The translations under genes and the position numbers were made by a program. Under the pieces are notes generated by a model, which worked only from the letters and a program-made list of their open reading frames with translations, did not search any database and had not been told where the DNA came from. A DNA stretch of 20,239 nucleotides, taken from NCBI GenBank assembly GCA_903905325.1, contig CAIVGA010000020.1:1-20239 (forward strand), read 5' to 3'. Position 1 is the first letter of the stretch; every line of letters starts with the position of its first letter. This stretch comes from an uncultured bacterium (GTDB lineage Bacteria > Patescibacteriota > Minisyncoccia > Phycocordibacterales > PALSA-1337). Below are positions 7,737 to 13,985 of the stretch, piece after piece.

Positions 7737-8135
7737 TTATTTTTGGACTGGCATAGAAAGAAAACTTTTTATATCTTCCTGTACTGTGTTGAGAAACACA
7801 GAAGTATCAACATGACTATTTTTAGCAAATGTTCGAATTGAGATTCGAGGATAATGTACGTCAGTAATATTTAATTGAGTCTTTAGATAGTCAGGTGGTA
7901 ACCTAAAAAGTGTATTTATATAATCAAAAGTCATCCATGATCTTATCAATACCACATCAGAGACAGTTAGTGTGCCATGATTATTCTGAAAAACCTGAAT
8001 AAGATGTGACGACATAATATTGCGACGTTCTTCAGGAAAATAATGACTCAATATGGCAAGTGTACTTATTATCAATAGAAAAAATACTAATAAAATAACT
8101 AGCATTTTAAAATGTCTTGACCAAAAATCTTTCAT
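7737..8135 (-). CDS. Small membrane-anchored protein next to DedA
   Basis: A 132-residue protein with an N-terminal signal anchor (about residues 10-30, LVILLVFFLLIISTLAIL) and an outside domain. The domain contains RSWMTFDYINTLFRLPPDYLK and later ISIRTFAKN. The pattern W-M-T-F-x-x-I-x-x-x-x-x-L-P-x-x-x-L resembles the short C-terminal domain found in DUF4405-type membrane proteins, but this is a weak pattern match. It abuts the DedA gene with no gap, so the two very probably share an mRNA. A TATAAT at 8142-8147 ends 6 bp before the ATG, which suggests a leaderless transcript. Function unknown. Confidence 0.75.
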   Translation of the reverse strand: MKDFWSRHFKMLVILLVFFLLIISTLAILSHYFPEERRNIMSSHLIQVFQNNHGTLTVSDVVLIRSWMTFDYINTLFRLPPDYLKTQLNITDVHYPRISIRTFAKNSHVDTSVFLNTVQEDIKSFLSMPVQK

Positions 8136-8141
8136 AATTCT

Positions 8142-8147
8142 ATTATA
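8142..8147 (-). promoter_or_regulatory. -10 box placed for a leaderless DedA-operon mRNA
   Basis: TATAAT on the minus strand, then 6 bases (AGAATT), then the ATG at 8135. There is no room for an SD. Confidence 0.5.
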
Positions 8148-8155
8148 TCAGATAA

Positions 8156-8189
8156 AGAAAAACTCTACCCCAAACATCTGGAAGTAGAG
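8156..8189 (-). terminator. Intrinsic terminator after the 8227-8604 gene
   Basis: On the minus strand CTCTAC (8184-8189) pairs with GTAGAG (8163-8168), extended by G-U pairs, and is followed by TTTTTC. Confidence 0.65.
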
Positions 8190-8226
8190 CGCATGCAATG
8201 CAAAATTATTTTAGGTTGACAAAGCT

Positions 8227-8604
8227 TTATGCTGACAAAGCTAGGCGGGCACCAATTTCTGGAACATGCATTCGAATGGTTTCAGATAATAGAGGACTGA
8301 TTTCGCCTGTTGCTACAGCGAAAGCAAAGCTAATATCTGCCATCGATGGCTCAACCGCGTGCGACAGAAGCACTCCATCATGTCCTAGTAAATATAAATC
8401 TTCAGCAAACTTCTTGACCTGGTAGAAATTCATTACGCCCACACTGATAGCAGTATGGTACACAATGAAATCACACGCTTCGAGCTTTTTACATTTTGCC
8501 ACAATGGCCGTTTGATCCACAACCAGCATGTAGAACTCACGTAGAGCATGTGTGAAAAGAACATGCTCTCCATAACGTCTCAGATCGACAACGACTTGAA
8601 ACAT
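8227..8604 (-). CDS. Unknown 125-residue protein
   Basis: I do not recognise this protein. It is soluble-looking, alpha/beta, with no signal peptide, no membrane segment and no metal motif, although it has two Cys near residue 40. Segments such as CDFIVYHTAISVGVMNFYQV and FAEDLYLLGHDGVLLSHAV suggest an ordered fold. The frame starts two codons earlier at ATG 8610, but an AGGAG sits 8 bases before the ATG at 8604 and only 2 before the first ATG, so 8604 is chosen. This is one of very few real SD sites in the window, and the protein lacks the low-complexity style of its neighbours, so it may have been acquired separately. It has its own terminator at 8156-8189 and is a single-gene unit. Confidence 0.75.
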   Translation of the reverse strand: MFQVVVDLRRYGEHVLFTHALREFYMLVVDQTAIVAKCKKLEACDFIVYHTAISVGVMNFYQVKKFAEDLYLLGHDGVLLSHAVEPSMADISFAFAVATGEISPLLSETIRMHVPEIGARLALSA

Positions 8605-8686
8605 AAGCATATCTCCTAAAGACTAGGTTTATTGTTCGGATTTACTTACAATCTAAGAGCAACTTAACATGGTCACACAAATATGT

Positions 8687-10162
8687 CTATATACCCTTAT
8701 TAAGAAGAGCTCTGGTCGAAGGTCCAACAACACCCAATGCACTTAATCCATTTTTCTTTTGATACGCTTCTAGAGCAGTTTTTGTCTGTGGTCCAAAATA
8801 CCCAGTAATAGAACCTTTGAAAAAACCGTCATTCTTAAGTCGTTGTTGTAATGCGGTTACTTCTGCATCCACAGATCCAAAAGATGTCATGCCAGCGTAA
8901 AGATATTTGCTGAACGAAAATGAACCTGCAGTCTCTATCACAGGCTGTTCAGTGACTTGGGCTACATTGCCAACAGCGGTAGTAACATTGGAACCACCAA
9001 TAGTGAAAAAGCCCTGACCAGTCTTCCCTGTCGAATTAGAGAATGTCAGAGAAATAGGTATTGGCGTGGCTTCATTACCTGTTAGCGTAAGTGATGCATG
9101 AAAAGTATTATTATCACCTTGATTCACAGCAACTTTTTTGCCAGCGATCAATACTTGCATACTTGTTACGGATTGGTTTGTCGCAAAACTAATATTGAGT
9201 GTGCTACCAGCACCCAAAAATAATCCATAGACATTATTTGATGAAACTGAAAAAGAAGATAATTGCAATGGTTGATCCGAATAAACTGGAGCAGAAACCG
9301 TTGTGACATTTGGAATAGGACTACCAGAACTCAGAGAGTTGACGTTGACAACTCCACATTGCCATCCTGTTGCACACAAAGATAGAGCAACTCTACCGAC
9401 CGTTAATCCTTTTATTACAATACTACTTCCATTCAACGTAGCCGTCACAACATTTTGATCTGAATTTGCTAGTCCATAAAAAGAGTCTGGTCCATAAGCA
9501 GTAACCGTTACCGACTGACCAACGGTCACATAAATAGGAGATTGACTAAATGTAACAGCATTGGTTGCTGGTTGTACTGAAATATTTACCGAGCCACAAC
9601 CTTCAGAAGACGTACACGCTGTAATAGTGGATGAACCAACACTCAAAGCGTTTATAAAAAATGTGTTGTCTTTAATAGACACAGACGTGACAGATGGATT
9701 GGTATTTCCATTTATGACTAAAGCATTCGTGGCATTTGAAGCAAAAATTGTGACATTCTGTCCTAATGTTAAAGATACATTCGTCTGAGACAAAGACAGG
9801 CTGTTTCCTGATTGATTACTCGTCATCGTAGAAGCTGGCCAAGATACTTTCGAAGAAGAAGCTCCATCTACCGACACATACACTTGTGATCCATAATTTT
9901 GACCGTATGAATTTTGACCAAGCATGACACTGAATGATCCATTAGAATCTGTCTGGCCAATATCTATAGTCGTATTATTTTGATAACCAAATACCACTGT
10001 TGCATTTGGATCAGCTCCCGTTACAACCATTTTGACAGAGGAATTACTATTAGTTAGAGCTAATGTAGGTGTCGTAGCTGCCGAGACTATATTCGCAGAG
10101 ATACAAAATAAAGATGAAATTAAAGTCGCGAGAAATATTTTTTTAGAAAAATTTGATATCAT
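8687..10162 (-). CDS. Secreted Ig-repeat protein with C-terminal peptidoglycan-binding domain
   Basis: A 491-residue exported protein. It has a signal peptide (residues 1-28, ending about VSAA), an N-terminal beta domain with a G-A-D-P-N-A-T-V motif, then two Big2-like repeats of about 75 residues. The repeats run S-Q-T-N-V-S-L-T-L-G-Q-N-V-T-I to C-G-S-V-N-I, and S-Q-S-P-I-Y-V-T-V-G-Q-S-V-T-V to C-G-V-V-N-V; each carries a Cys pair (T-x-C / x-C-G). A further Ig-like domain follows, and a PG_binding_1 domain occupies about residues 425-491 (V-T-A-L-Q-Q-R-L-K, then GYFGPQTKTALEAYQKKNGL). The last module should anchor the protein to the cell wall. It lies 11 bp after the other peptidoglycan-binding gene and is probably the last gene of that operon. 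Confidence 0.88.
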   Translation of the reverse strand: MISNFSKKIFLATLISSLFCISANIVSAATTPTLALTNSNSSVKMVVTGADPNATVVFGYQNNTTIDIGQTDSNGSFSVMLGQNSYGQNYGSQVYVSVDGASSSKVSWPASTMTSNQSGNSLSLSQTNVSLTLGQNVTIFASNATNALVINGNTNPSVTSVSIKDNTFFINALSVGSSTITACTSSEGCGSVNISVQPATNAVTFSQSPIYVTVGQSVTVTAYGPDSFYGLANSDQNVVTATLNGSSIVIKGLTVGRVALSLCATGWQCGVVNVNSLSSGSPIPNVTTVSAPVYSDQPLQLSSFSVSSNNVYGLFLGAGSTLNISFATNQSVTSMQVLIAGKKVAVNQGDNNTFHASLTLTGNEATPIPISLTFSNSTGKTGQGFFTIGGSNVTTAVGNVAQVTEQPVIETAGSFSFSKYLYAGMTSFGSVDAEVTALQQRLKNDGFFKGSITGYFGPQTKTALEAYQKKNGLSALGVVGPSTRALLNKGI

Positions 10163-10173
10163 AAAAATAATTA

Positions 10174-11238
10174 TTATTGAACAGCTGACACAATAAATGG
10201 TAACGAGCTACTAGATATATTCGATCCATTAGTTACAAATAATGTATGGCGACCGACAGACATTGTTGTAGGAACTGTAAACACAAGTACAGAACCATCA
10301 GGTGAAATATAAGAACTTGATACTCTGGTGGCAAAATCGTTTGAATCAAAGTACAAATGTGTGTAATACGTAAACCCAGAACCCAACAGAACCACCGATG
10401 TTGAGTTGTCGGCAGGTGCAGACGCTGGCATCACTGATGTGGCGGCGAATAGTGGTGCAACAATAGTAAACCAGCCACTTACTTGATCTGATGAGGTTGC
10501 TCCACTATATGTACTTTGCAATCTAACACGATATGTACCAACATCAACTTTTATATTTGAATTTAGCTGAGAAGAAAAAACGGAGCCAACTTTCCACAAA
10601 TATTGATATCCAGCAGTCGGAGAAACGCTCTGTGCTACAAATCCGGCTCCAACGCCACCCGGTTGTTCCAAAACAATATTGAATACATTTGGTGGTAACT
10701 TGTTCCAACGGATAATCAGCGAGCTGTTTATAGGAAGTACTTGACCAACAGCTGGTGATGTAATATCAAAAGTGGAAGCAGAAATGGTGGTGACTGGAGC
10801 TGTTGACGGTGCTGGCGCTGGCGTTGGTGCGGCTATTTCAACTGGCGGTGGAACGGGTATAACAACAGCTGATGTAGAGGTTGTGGTTACAGCTGGAGTA
10901 ACGGAACATATACTTTTATTAATTACGGCACGAGTCAGTGGACCAACGTAACCAGTCGGAGAAATATTGTTTCTTGTTTGGAAAATTTTAACAGCTGCGA
11001 ACGTTGCTGGACCGAAATGTCCACTTGGTGCAACTTTAAGATCACCAAGATTTTGTAAATAATTTTGTAGCGATGTAATTGGACCACCAGAAACGGTATC
11101 TGTTAGACCTACAGCTAAATCGGAATTAATTACTGAACACGTAGACGCATGAACCAAAGTTATACTGCTAAGAGAAATTGTGCTCAAAATCACCACAATA
11201 AAAAGTGAACATAAAACCAAAAGTTCATATTTCTTCAT
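10174..11238 (-). CDS. Secreted protein: peptidoglycan-binding, Pro-rich linker, Ig-like and IPT/TIG domains
   Basis: A 354-residue exported protein starting MKKYELLV, with a signal peptide to about VHA (residue 31). A PG_binding_1 domain follows (about 33-112: ITSLQNYLQNLG, HFGPATFAAVKIFQTRN, GYVGPLTRAVIN). Next comes a Pro/Ala/Thr linker (PVPPPVEIAAPTPAPAPS), an Ig-like domain opening FDITSPAVGQVLPI, and a C-terminal IPT/TIG-like domain (P-A-S-A-P-A-D-N-S-T, V-V-L-L-G-S-G-F). The frame allows an ATG five codons earlier (11253), but those codons contain a TATAAT placed 6 bp before the ATG at 11238, and MKK is the better signal-peptide start. It differs from the 8687 gene by having the wall-binding domain at the N-terminus. 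A role in wall-attached display is an inference. Confidence 0.85.
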   Translation of the reverse strand: MKKYELLVLCSLFIVVILSTISLSSITLVHASTCSVINSDLAVGLTDTVSGGPITSLQNYLQNLGDLKVAPSGHFGPATFAAVKIFQTRNNISPTGYVGPLTRAVINKSICSVTPAVTTTSTSAVVIPVPPPVEIAAPTPAPAPSTAPVTTISASTFDITSPAVGQVLPINSSLIIRWNKLPPNVFNIVLEQPGGVGAGFVAQSVSPTAGYQYLWKVGSVFSSQLNSNIKVDVGTYRVRLQSTYSGATSSDQVSGWFTIVAPLFAATSVMPASAPADNSTSVVLLGSGFTYYTHLYFDSNDFATRVSSSYISPDGSVLVFTVPTTMSVGRHTLFVTNGSNISSSSLPFIVSAVQ

Positions 11239-11263
11239 ATGACTATTATACATGAGCTGTCAA

Positions 11264-11644
11264 TTATAAGGAATAACTACTTAGGTCAGCGTTAGCTGTA
11301 TCAACAGCAGATTGAATAACGTTTTTAGTCCACGCATATGCAAACCAGTAAGTGAGAATCGTGGAGATGATAAGAAGTACCCAGGCAATATAACCAATTC
11401 GGCGCTTATCTAAATCATTAGATTTGCTATATTTCAAACCTGGCCACCTTGTAACGAAAATAAAACAAATCGAAGGAAGAATTATACTAAAGGCATATAT
11501 TCCGATCTGAGTCCAAACTGATGTTGAGAGAGGTGGCGCATTTAATTTATTGCCACAATTTGGACAAAAGTAATATTCCTTTTTTATAGACTGATGACAC
11601 ACTGAGCATGTGTCAGAAATATTTTCGTCGGATTCTTGATTCAT
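11264..11644 (-). CDS. Zinc-ribbon two-helix membrane protein
   Basis: A 126-residue protein. The N-terminal zinc ribbon has Cys pairs C13/C16 (CSVC) and C27/C30 (CPNCGNK). Two membrane segments follow, about residues 46-65 (IGIYAFSIILPSICFIFV) and 85-105 (IAWVLLIISTILTYWFAYAW), with a short hydrophilic tail. This is the same zinc_ribbon_2-like head as in the 15569-17562 genes, here on a different membrane body. The ATG is 4 bp after the stop of a prepilin-like peptide and the stop is 25 bp before the next signal-peptide gene, so it belongs to the 11750-8687 operon. Function unknown; the ribbon would face the cytoplasm if the helices form a hairpin. Confidence 0.78.
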   Translation of the reverse strand: MNQESDENISDTCSVCHQSIKKEYYFCPNCGNKLNAPPLSTSVWTQIGIYAFSIILPSICFIFVTRWPGLKYSKSNDLDKRRIGYIAWVLLIISTILTYWFAYAWTKNVIQSAVDTANADLSSYSL

Positions 11645-11648
11645 TTAC

Positions 11649-11750
11649 TTATGGCAAGAAAAGCGAATAAATAAAATTACAAACTATTGCTAACACAACA
11701 ACGACTAGAATAACCCACAATAAGATTGAGCCTTGTTGATAGTTTTTCAT
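11649..11750 (-). CDS. 33-residue single-span peptide, prepilin-like N-terminus
   Basis: A short ORF from ATG 11750 to TAA 11649. It reads MKNYQQGS and then a run of hydrophobic residues (ILLWVILVVVVLAIV) ending YSLFLP. A charged/polar start, QQG and a hydrophobic helix resemble class-III signal (type IV prepilin or PilX-like) N-termini, but no globular domain follows. It stops 4 bp before the zinc-ribbon gene. A TATACT 9 bp before its ATG could be the -10 box for the whole operon. It may be a small membrane protein in its own right. Confidence 0.55.
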   Translation of the reverse strand: MKNYQQGSILLWVILVVVVLAIVCNFIYSLFLP

Positions 11751-11814
11751 AATGCTTTAAGTATAGCAGTATCGCGGAAGTTTAAATATGGAATAGGTGG
11801 AAAACCTAGAGATG

Positions 11815-11852
11815 TAAAATAAAAACAGCATCTGACTATGAGCCAGACGCTG
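11815..11852 (-). terminator. Intrinsic terminator after the small membrane ORF tail
   Basis: On the minus strand CAGCGTCTG (11844-11852) pairs with CAGATGCTG (11826-11834), one G-U included, and is followed by TTTTTATTTTA. It points to a minus-strand transcript coming from the 11869-11943 region. Confidence 0.7.
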
Positions 11853-11868
11853 TGATGAATTACTTTAC

Positions 11869-11943
11869 TTATTCAAGCTTTTTCAATGGCGGTAAAAACC
11901 ATGCAACAATACCAGTAATTACCGCGATGATACTGGCCACCAC
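11869..11943 (-). pseudogene. C-terminal remnant of a small membrane protein ORF
   Basis: The minus frame reads VVASIIAVITGIVAWF followed by LPPLKKLE and TAA, a plausible membrane helix with a basic tail. The only nearby starts are GTG codons at 11943 and 11940. Upstream of these the frame continues across the recombinase fragment without an ATG. With a good terminator straight after it, the simplest reading is the 3' end of a gene cut by an insertion or deletion near 11945-11955. There the near-palindrome CACGAC-TA-CGTCGTG lies. A 24-residue GTG-started peptide is the alternative. Confidence 0.35.
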
Positions 11944-11952
11944 GACTACGTC

Positions 11953-12321
11953 GTGACAACCGAAGTGCTTAACCCTGGAGCTTACGCACCAGAAAAACTT
12001 GTGACAGAAGAAACTAATCTAAATCTTGAATTGGCTACACTGTGTAACCTAGAAAGAGCCTCTGATGTTTCAATGAGAGAAACAGTCAATGATGTTGTAA
12101 AACTTTCAGAACTCTTAAAAGATGCCCTATCTTATTACTTAATTGCCAAACCTGAGGAAAAAGATAAAATCATTCGTGTTATTTTTTCAGAACTTTCTAT
12201 CTCTGATAATACGTTGCAATACAGGTGTAAAAAAGGATTTGTGTCCCTTTCTAGTCGCTTTATTGCTTTGGGTGAGCTTACAGAGTCTGGGATGGAACAC
12301 GATAGAAGCTACCATGCTTAG
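11953..12321 (+). pseudogene. C-terminal fragment of a serine recombinase
   Basis: The frame is open from about 11896, and no catalytic domain precedes it. The part KPEEKDKIIRVIFSELSISD followed by TLQYRCKKGF matches in style the C-terminal tail of large serine recombinases, where a coiled coil leads into S/KPEEKRxLLKxVFSNLxLxxxxLxYxxKKPF. The upstream coil (LCNLERAS to LLKDALSYYLIAK) fits too. The resolvase catalytic domain (with the YxRxS motif) and the recombinase zinc-ribbon domain are missing, so it cannot be active. The GTG at 11953 is unlikely to be a true start. Residues before about 30 do not look like recombinase and may be frame noise over the junction. Confidence 0.5.
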
Positions 12322-12371
12322 GTGGAAAGAGGTGTTTGGTATTGTGTCTATGCCCTACTGATGTGCACAAC

Positions 12372-12426
12372 GTTCACGATGTTCACCTGTGACCCTTTAG
12401 GTTGGCTTTCAGAACTGGTGAGACAG
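12372..12426 (+). repeat. 55-bp direct repeat, copy A (left of methyltransferase)
   Basis: It is 49/55 identical to copy B at 13169-13223, in the same orientation. It begins with 9-bp units of the form GTTCACNNN (two here, plus a related GTGCACAAC just before, 12363-12371). It continues with a TCAC-N2-GTGA palindrome and an imperfect ACCCTTTAGGTT palindrome, and ends GGCTTTCAGAACTGGTGAGACAG. Confidence 0.85.
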
Positions 12427-12468
12427 GAGGAATACATCAAAAATAGTCTCCAGGAATTGTGTGCACTA

Positions 12469-13146
12469 TTATGACTTACTAAATATAAACAAGTCTTTTG
12501 GCGAGTAACCGATATCCTCAACCTTTAGATGTTTGACTAAACTATACCCACTAGAGACTGCCTCATTAATGTAATACTCCGACTTACGATTAATATCTGC
12601 AATGCCATACGCACCCACAATAGCTTTATCGACATATTGATTATCATCTATGACCTCAACCTCATATTTTCTTCCATTCCTTTCTACCCTATTAGCTTCA
12701 TCGTGATAAGTTGAACATATTATGATAAATGTCCCGCCTTTATTTAGGAGGCTAAAGATTTTTTCAAAAGATTTCCTAACATCTTTTATATGGCTGAACA
12801 CCATAAGAGCAATGACGCAATCAAAATGACTATATGTGTTATACTCCTCAAAAGTTATATTAAGAATATTAAATTTAGGATGAACCTTATGTGCAATTTC
12901 AAAATGACTGGAAGATGGTTCAAGTCCTTCCCATTTAGACCCAAGTTTACTAAATTTTTCTGCGCTCCATCCGGAACCACAACCAATATCAAGTGCTGAC
13001 TGACAAGCAGCTTTAATATATGGACTTATTGCATTCCAGAAATTTTCTTGTTGCTTTTTCTGACGAACATCATCATTGACCCATGTAACAGCTCTTCCGC
13101 TTGAATATTGCTCGGGGTCAGTAGCTAAATCAATTAATTTTCCCAT
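12469..13146 (-). CDS. SAM-dependent class I methyltransferase
   Basis: A 225-residue protein with a Rossmann-type methyltransferase fold. Motif I is ALDIGCGSGWSAEKF (residues 51-65), the ribose-binding acidic site follows as WEGLEPSS, and motif IV-like FDCVIALMVFSHI comes before KGGTFIII. It belongs to the Methyltransf_11/25-type small-molecule or peptide methyltransferases; the substrate cannot be told. The frame has an ATG six codons earlier (13164), but a TATACT lies inside that stretch, 8 bp before the ATG at 13146, so the shorter start is chosen. The gene lies alone between two 55-bp direct repeats, and its predicted -35 region falls inside copy B. That arrangement suggests a mobile cassette carrying its own promoter-containing repeat. 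Confidence 0.85.
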   Translation of the reverse strand: MGKLIDLATDPEQYSSGRAVTWVNDDVRQKKQQENFWNAISPYIKAACQSALDIGCGSGWSAEKFSKLGSKWEGLEPSSSHFEIAHKVHPKFNILNITFEEYNTYSHFDCVIALMVFSHIKDVRKSFEKIFSLLNKGGTFIIICSTYHDEANRVERNGRKYEVEVIDDNQYVDKAIVGAYGIADINRKSEYYINEAVSSGYSLVKHLKVEDIGYSPKDLFIFSKS

Positions 13147-13168
13147 GTGCAAATAGTATACCACCGAA

Positions 13169-13223
13169 GTTCACAACGTTCACATGTGACCCTATAGGGT
13201 GGCTTTCAGAACTGGTGGGACAG
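13169..13223 (+). repeat. 55-bp direct repeat, copy B (right of methyltransferase)
   Basis: Partner of 12372-12426. It has two GTTCAC-based 9-bp units, then the perfect palindromes TCACATGTGA and ACCCTATAGGGT, then GGCTTTCAGAACTGGTGGGACAG. It covers the predicted -35 region of the methyltransferase promoter (-10 TATACT at 13154-13159, minus strand). Confidence 0.85.
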
Positions 13224-13314
13224 AGAAATTATGTGATATTAGCTTTTAAAACATTAGGTGAGTTACTACCCCACAGAGCTTAACACTATATATTCATCAA
13301 AAAATAACATATTC

Positions 13315-13343
13315 TTGACTTATTAACATTGAAAGACTAGTAT
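13315..13343 (+). promoter_or_regulatory. Promoter of a possible small plus-strand RNA
   Basis: TTGACT (13315-13320), a 17-bp spacer and TAGTAT (13338-13343). The predicted start is near 13350, about 60 bp before a plus-strand terminator, with no ORF between. Confidence 0.45.
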
Positions 13344-13349
13344 CCTTAA

Positions 13350-13411
13350 CTCAGTTAGTGATAAAATAAAACCGAGGACGGTAATCCTCGGAAACCTATA
13401 AGAGGTTTTTT
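13350..13411 (+). ncRNA. Candidate 60-nt small RNA, antisense to the 13419-13640 transcript end
   Basis: From the predicted start the RNA would contain the hairpin CCGAGGA-CGGTAA-TCCTCGG (13372-13391). It would end in AAACCT-ATAAG-AGGTTT plus TTT (13392-13411), an intrinsic terminator. It would be complementary to the 3' end of the minus-strand transcript. The first hairpin doubles as the minus-strand terminator, so the RNA could be only a by-product of a bidirectional terminator. Confidence 0.3.
13361..13391 (-). terminator. Intrinsic terminator of the structured-RNA/73-aa unit
   Basis: On the minus strand the 7-bp stem CCGAGGA/TCCTCGG (13372-13378 with 13385-13391) is followed by TTTTATTTTAT. 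Confidence 0.75.
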
Positions 13412-13418
13412 CTTAAGA

Positions 13419-13640
13419 CTATCTTACGAATGGAGACGGCACAGGCATTTCTAAAATGTTCTGTGCTGTTTTCTGTAATGCCCCATCAATTATTTCCTGG
13501 ACTCTCTTTTCTGAAACTCCAGCTTCGACAAATAATTGTCGAAAAGCCGTCAGATGAGCATCTTTCAAAAGATTGATAGCATTCGCAGGTCCAATTCGGG
13601 GAGTTACTTTGTTAAGAAACTCCAGAGTTGTGTCTGGCAT
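13419..13640 (-). CDS. Unknown 73-residue helical protein
   Basis: I do not recognise this protein. It runs from MPDTTLEFLNKV to PSPFVR and looks like a compact helical domain. Amphipathic stretches include NAINLLKDAHLTAFRQLFVE and VSEKRVQEIIDGALQKTAQ, with no Cys and no membrane segment. Composition is protein-like, so it is probably a real gene, but no SD precedes the ATG at 13640. It follows about 290 nt of structured RNA transcribed from a near-consensus promoter, and a good terminator lies 28 bp after its stop. The RNA may control it, or the two may be separate products of one transcript. Confidence 0.6.
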   Translation of the reverse strand: MPDTTLEFLNKVTPRIGPANAINLLKDAHLTAFRQLFVEAGVSEKRVQEIIDGALQKTAQNILEMPVPSPFVR

Positions 13641-13930
13641 AGTGCTTTAATGTTATTTTGTATCTATATAATACCTTTGCACTTAAGGCGTGCCGTCACG
13701 GTTGATACATTGACCCGTTGGTCGAAGTTAGGGCTATTCTGTTAGCAGGTTAGTCTTATAAACCAATTCGGACTATTTGCCTTTAGAACGATTCAGTGGA
13801 CAGCACTCTGGGAGTTAACCCTCAAGTTTACACTTGGGAAAGTTTCCTTCCCCAAAATGCTTGCCACTAAACCTTTCAAAAAACATTTTGTACGAATGCT
13901 GTCCATCTTCGGTTCTTTAACCCTAAGATA
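13641..13930 (-). ncRNA. Structured RNA or very long structured 5' leader, class unknown
   Basis: No gene lies on either strand, yet the minus strand shows dense pairing. A long-range stem GGACAGCA/TGCTGTCC (13897-13904 with 13798-13805) encloses AAAATG/CATTTT (13884-13889 with 13854-13859), GGGGAAG-GAAA-CTTTCCC (13836-13853) and CAAGT-GTAA-ACTTG (13823-13836). Downstream are TAGTC/GACTA (13771-13775 with 13751-13755), whose loop carries a GGTT able to pair with the following AACC (pseudoknot-like), and GACC-AACG-GGTC (13712-13723). Both apical loops are GNRA on the minus strand. The G-U pair in the GAAA hairpin becomes A-C on the plus strand. It lacks the RNase P GAGGAAAGUCC core, tmRNA ends and the SRP loop, so I cannot name its class. 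Confidence 0.55.
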
Positions 13931-13935
13931 GGTCA

Positions 13936-13965
13936 ATTATACCAAAAACGTTTTGTCATTGTCAA
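13936..13965 (-). promoter_or_regulatory. Near-consensus promoter of the structured RNA
   Basis: TTGACA (13960-13965), an 18-bp spacer and TATAAT (13936-13941) on the minus strand. Both hexamers are perfect, making this the strongest promoter in the window. Transcription should start near 13929. Confidence 0.8.
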
Positions 13966-13985
13966 CTTTTGCACTTTATAGATAC

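Noticed and set aside
12372..13223. Reading the methyltransferase with its repeats as an integron cassette with attC sites
   Set aside because: The repeats lack GTTRRRY/RYYYAAC core sites and the long imperfect stem of attC, and no integrase is present.
13641..13930. Assignment of the structured RNA to RNase P RNA, because of AGGCAAATAG and AACAGAATAGCC segments
   Set aside because: The invariant GAGGAAAGUCC-type P4 strand and the expected order of core helices are missing.
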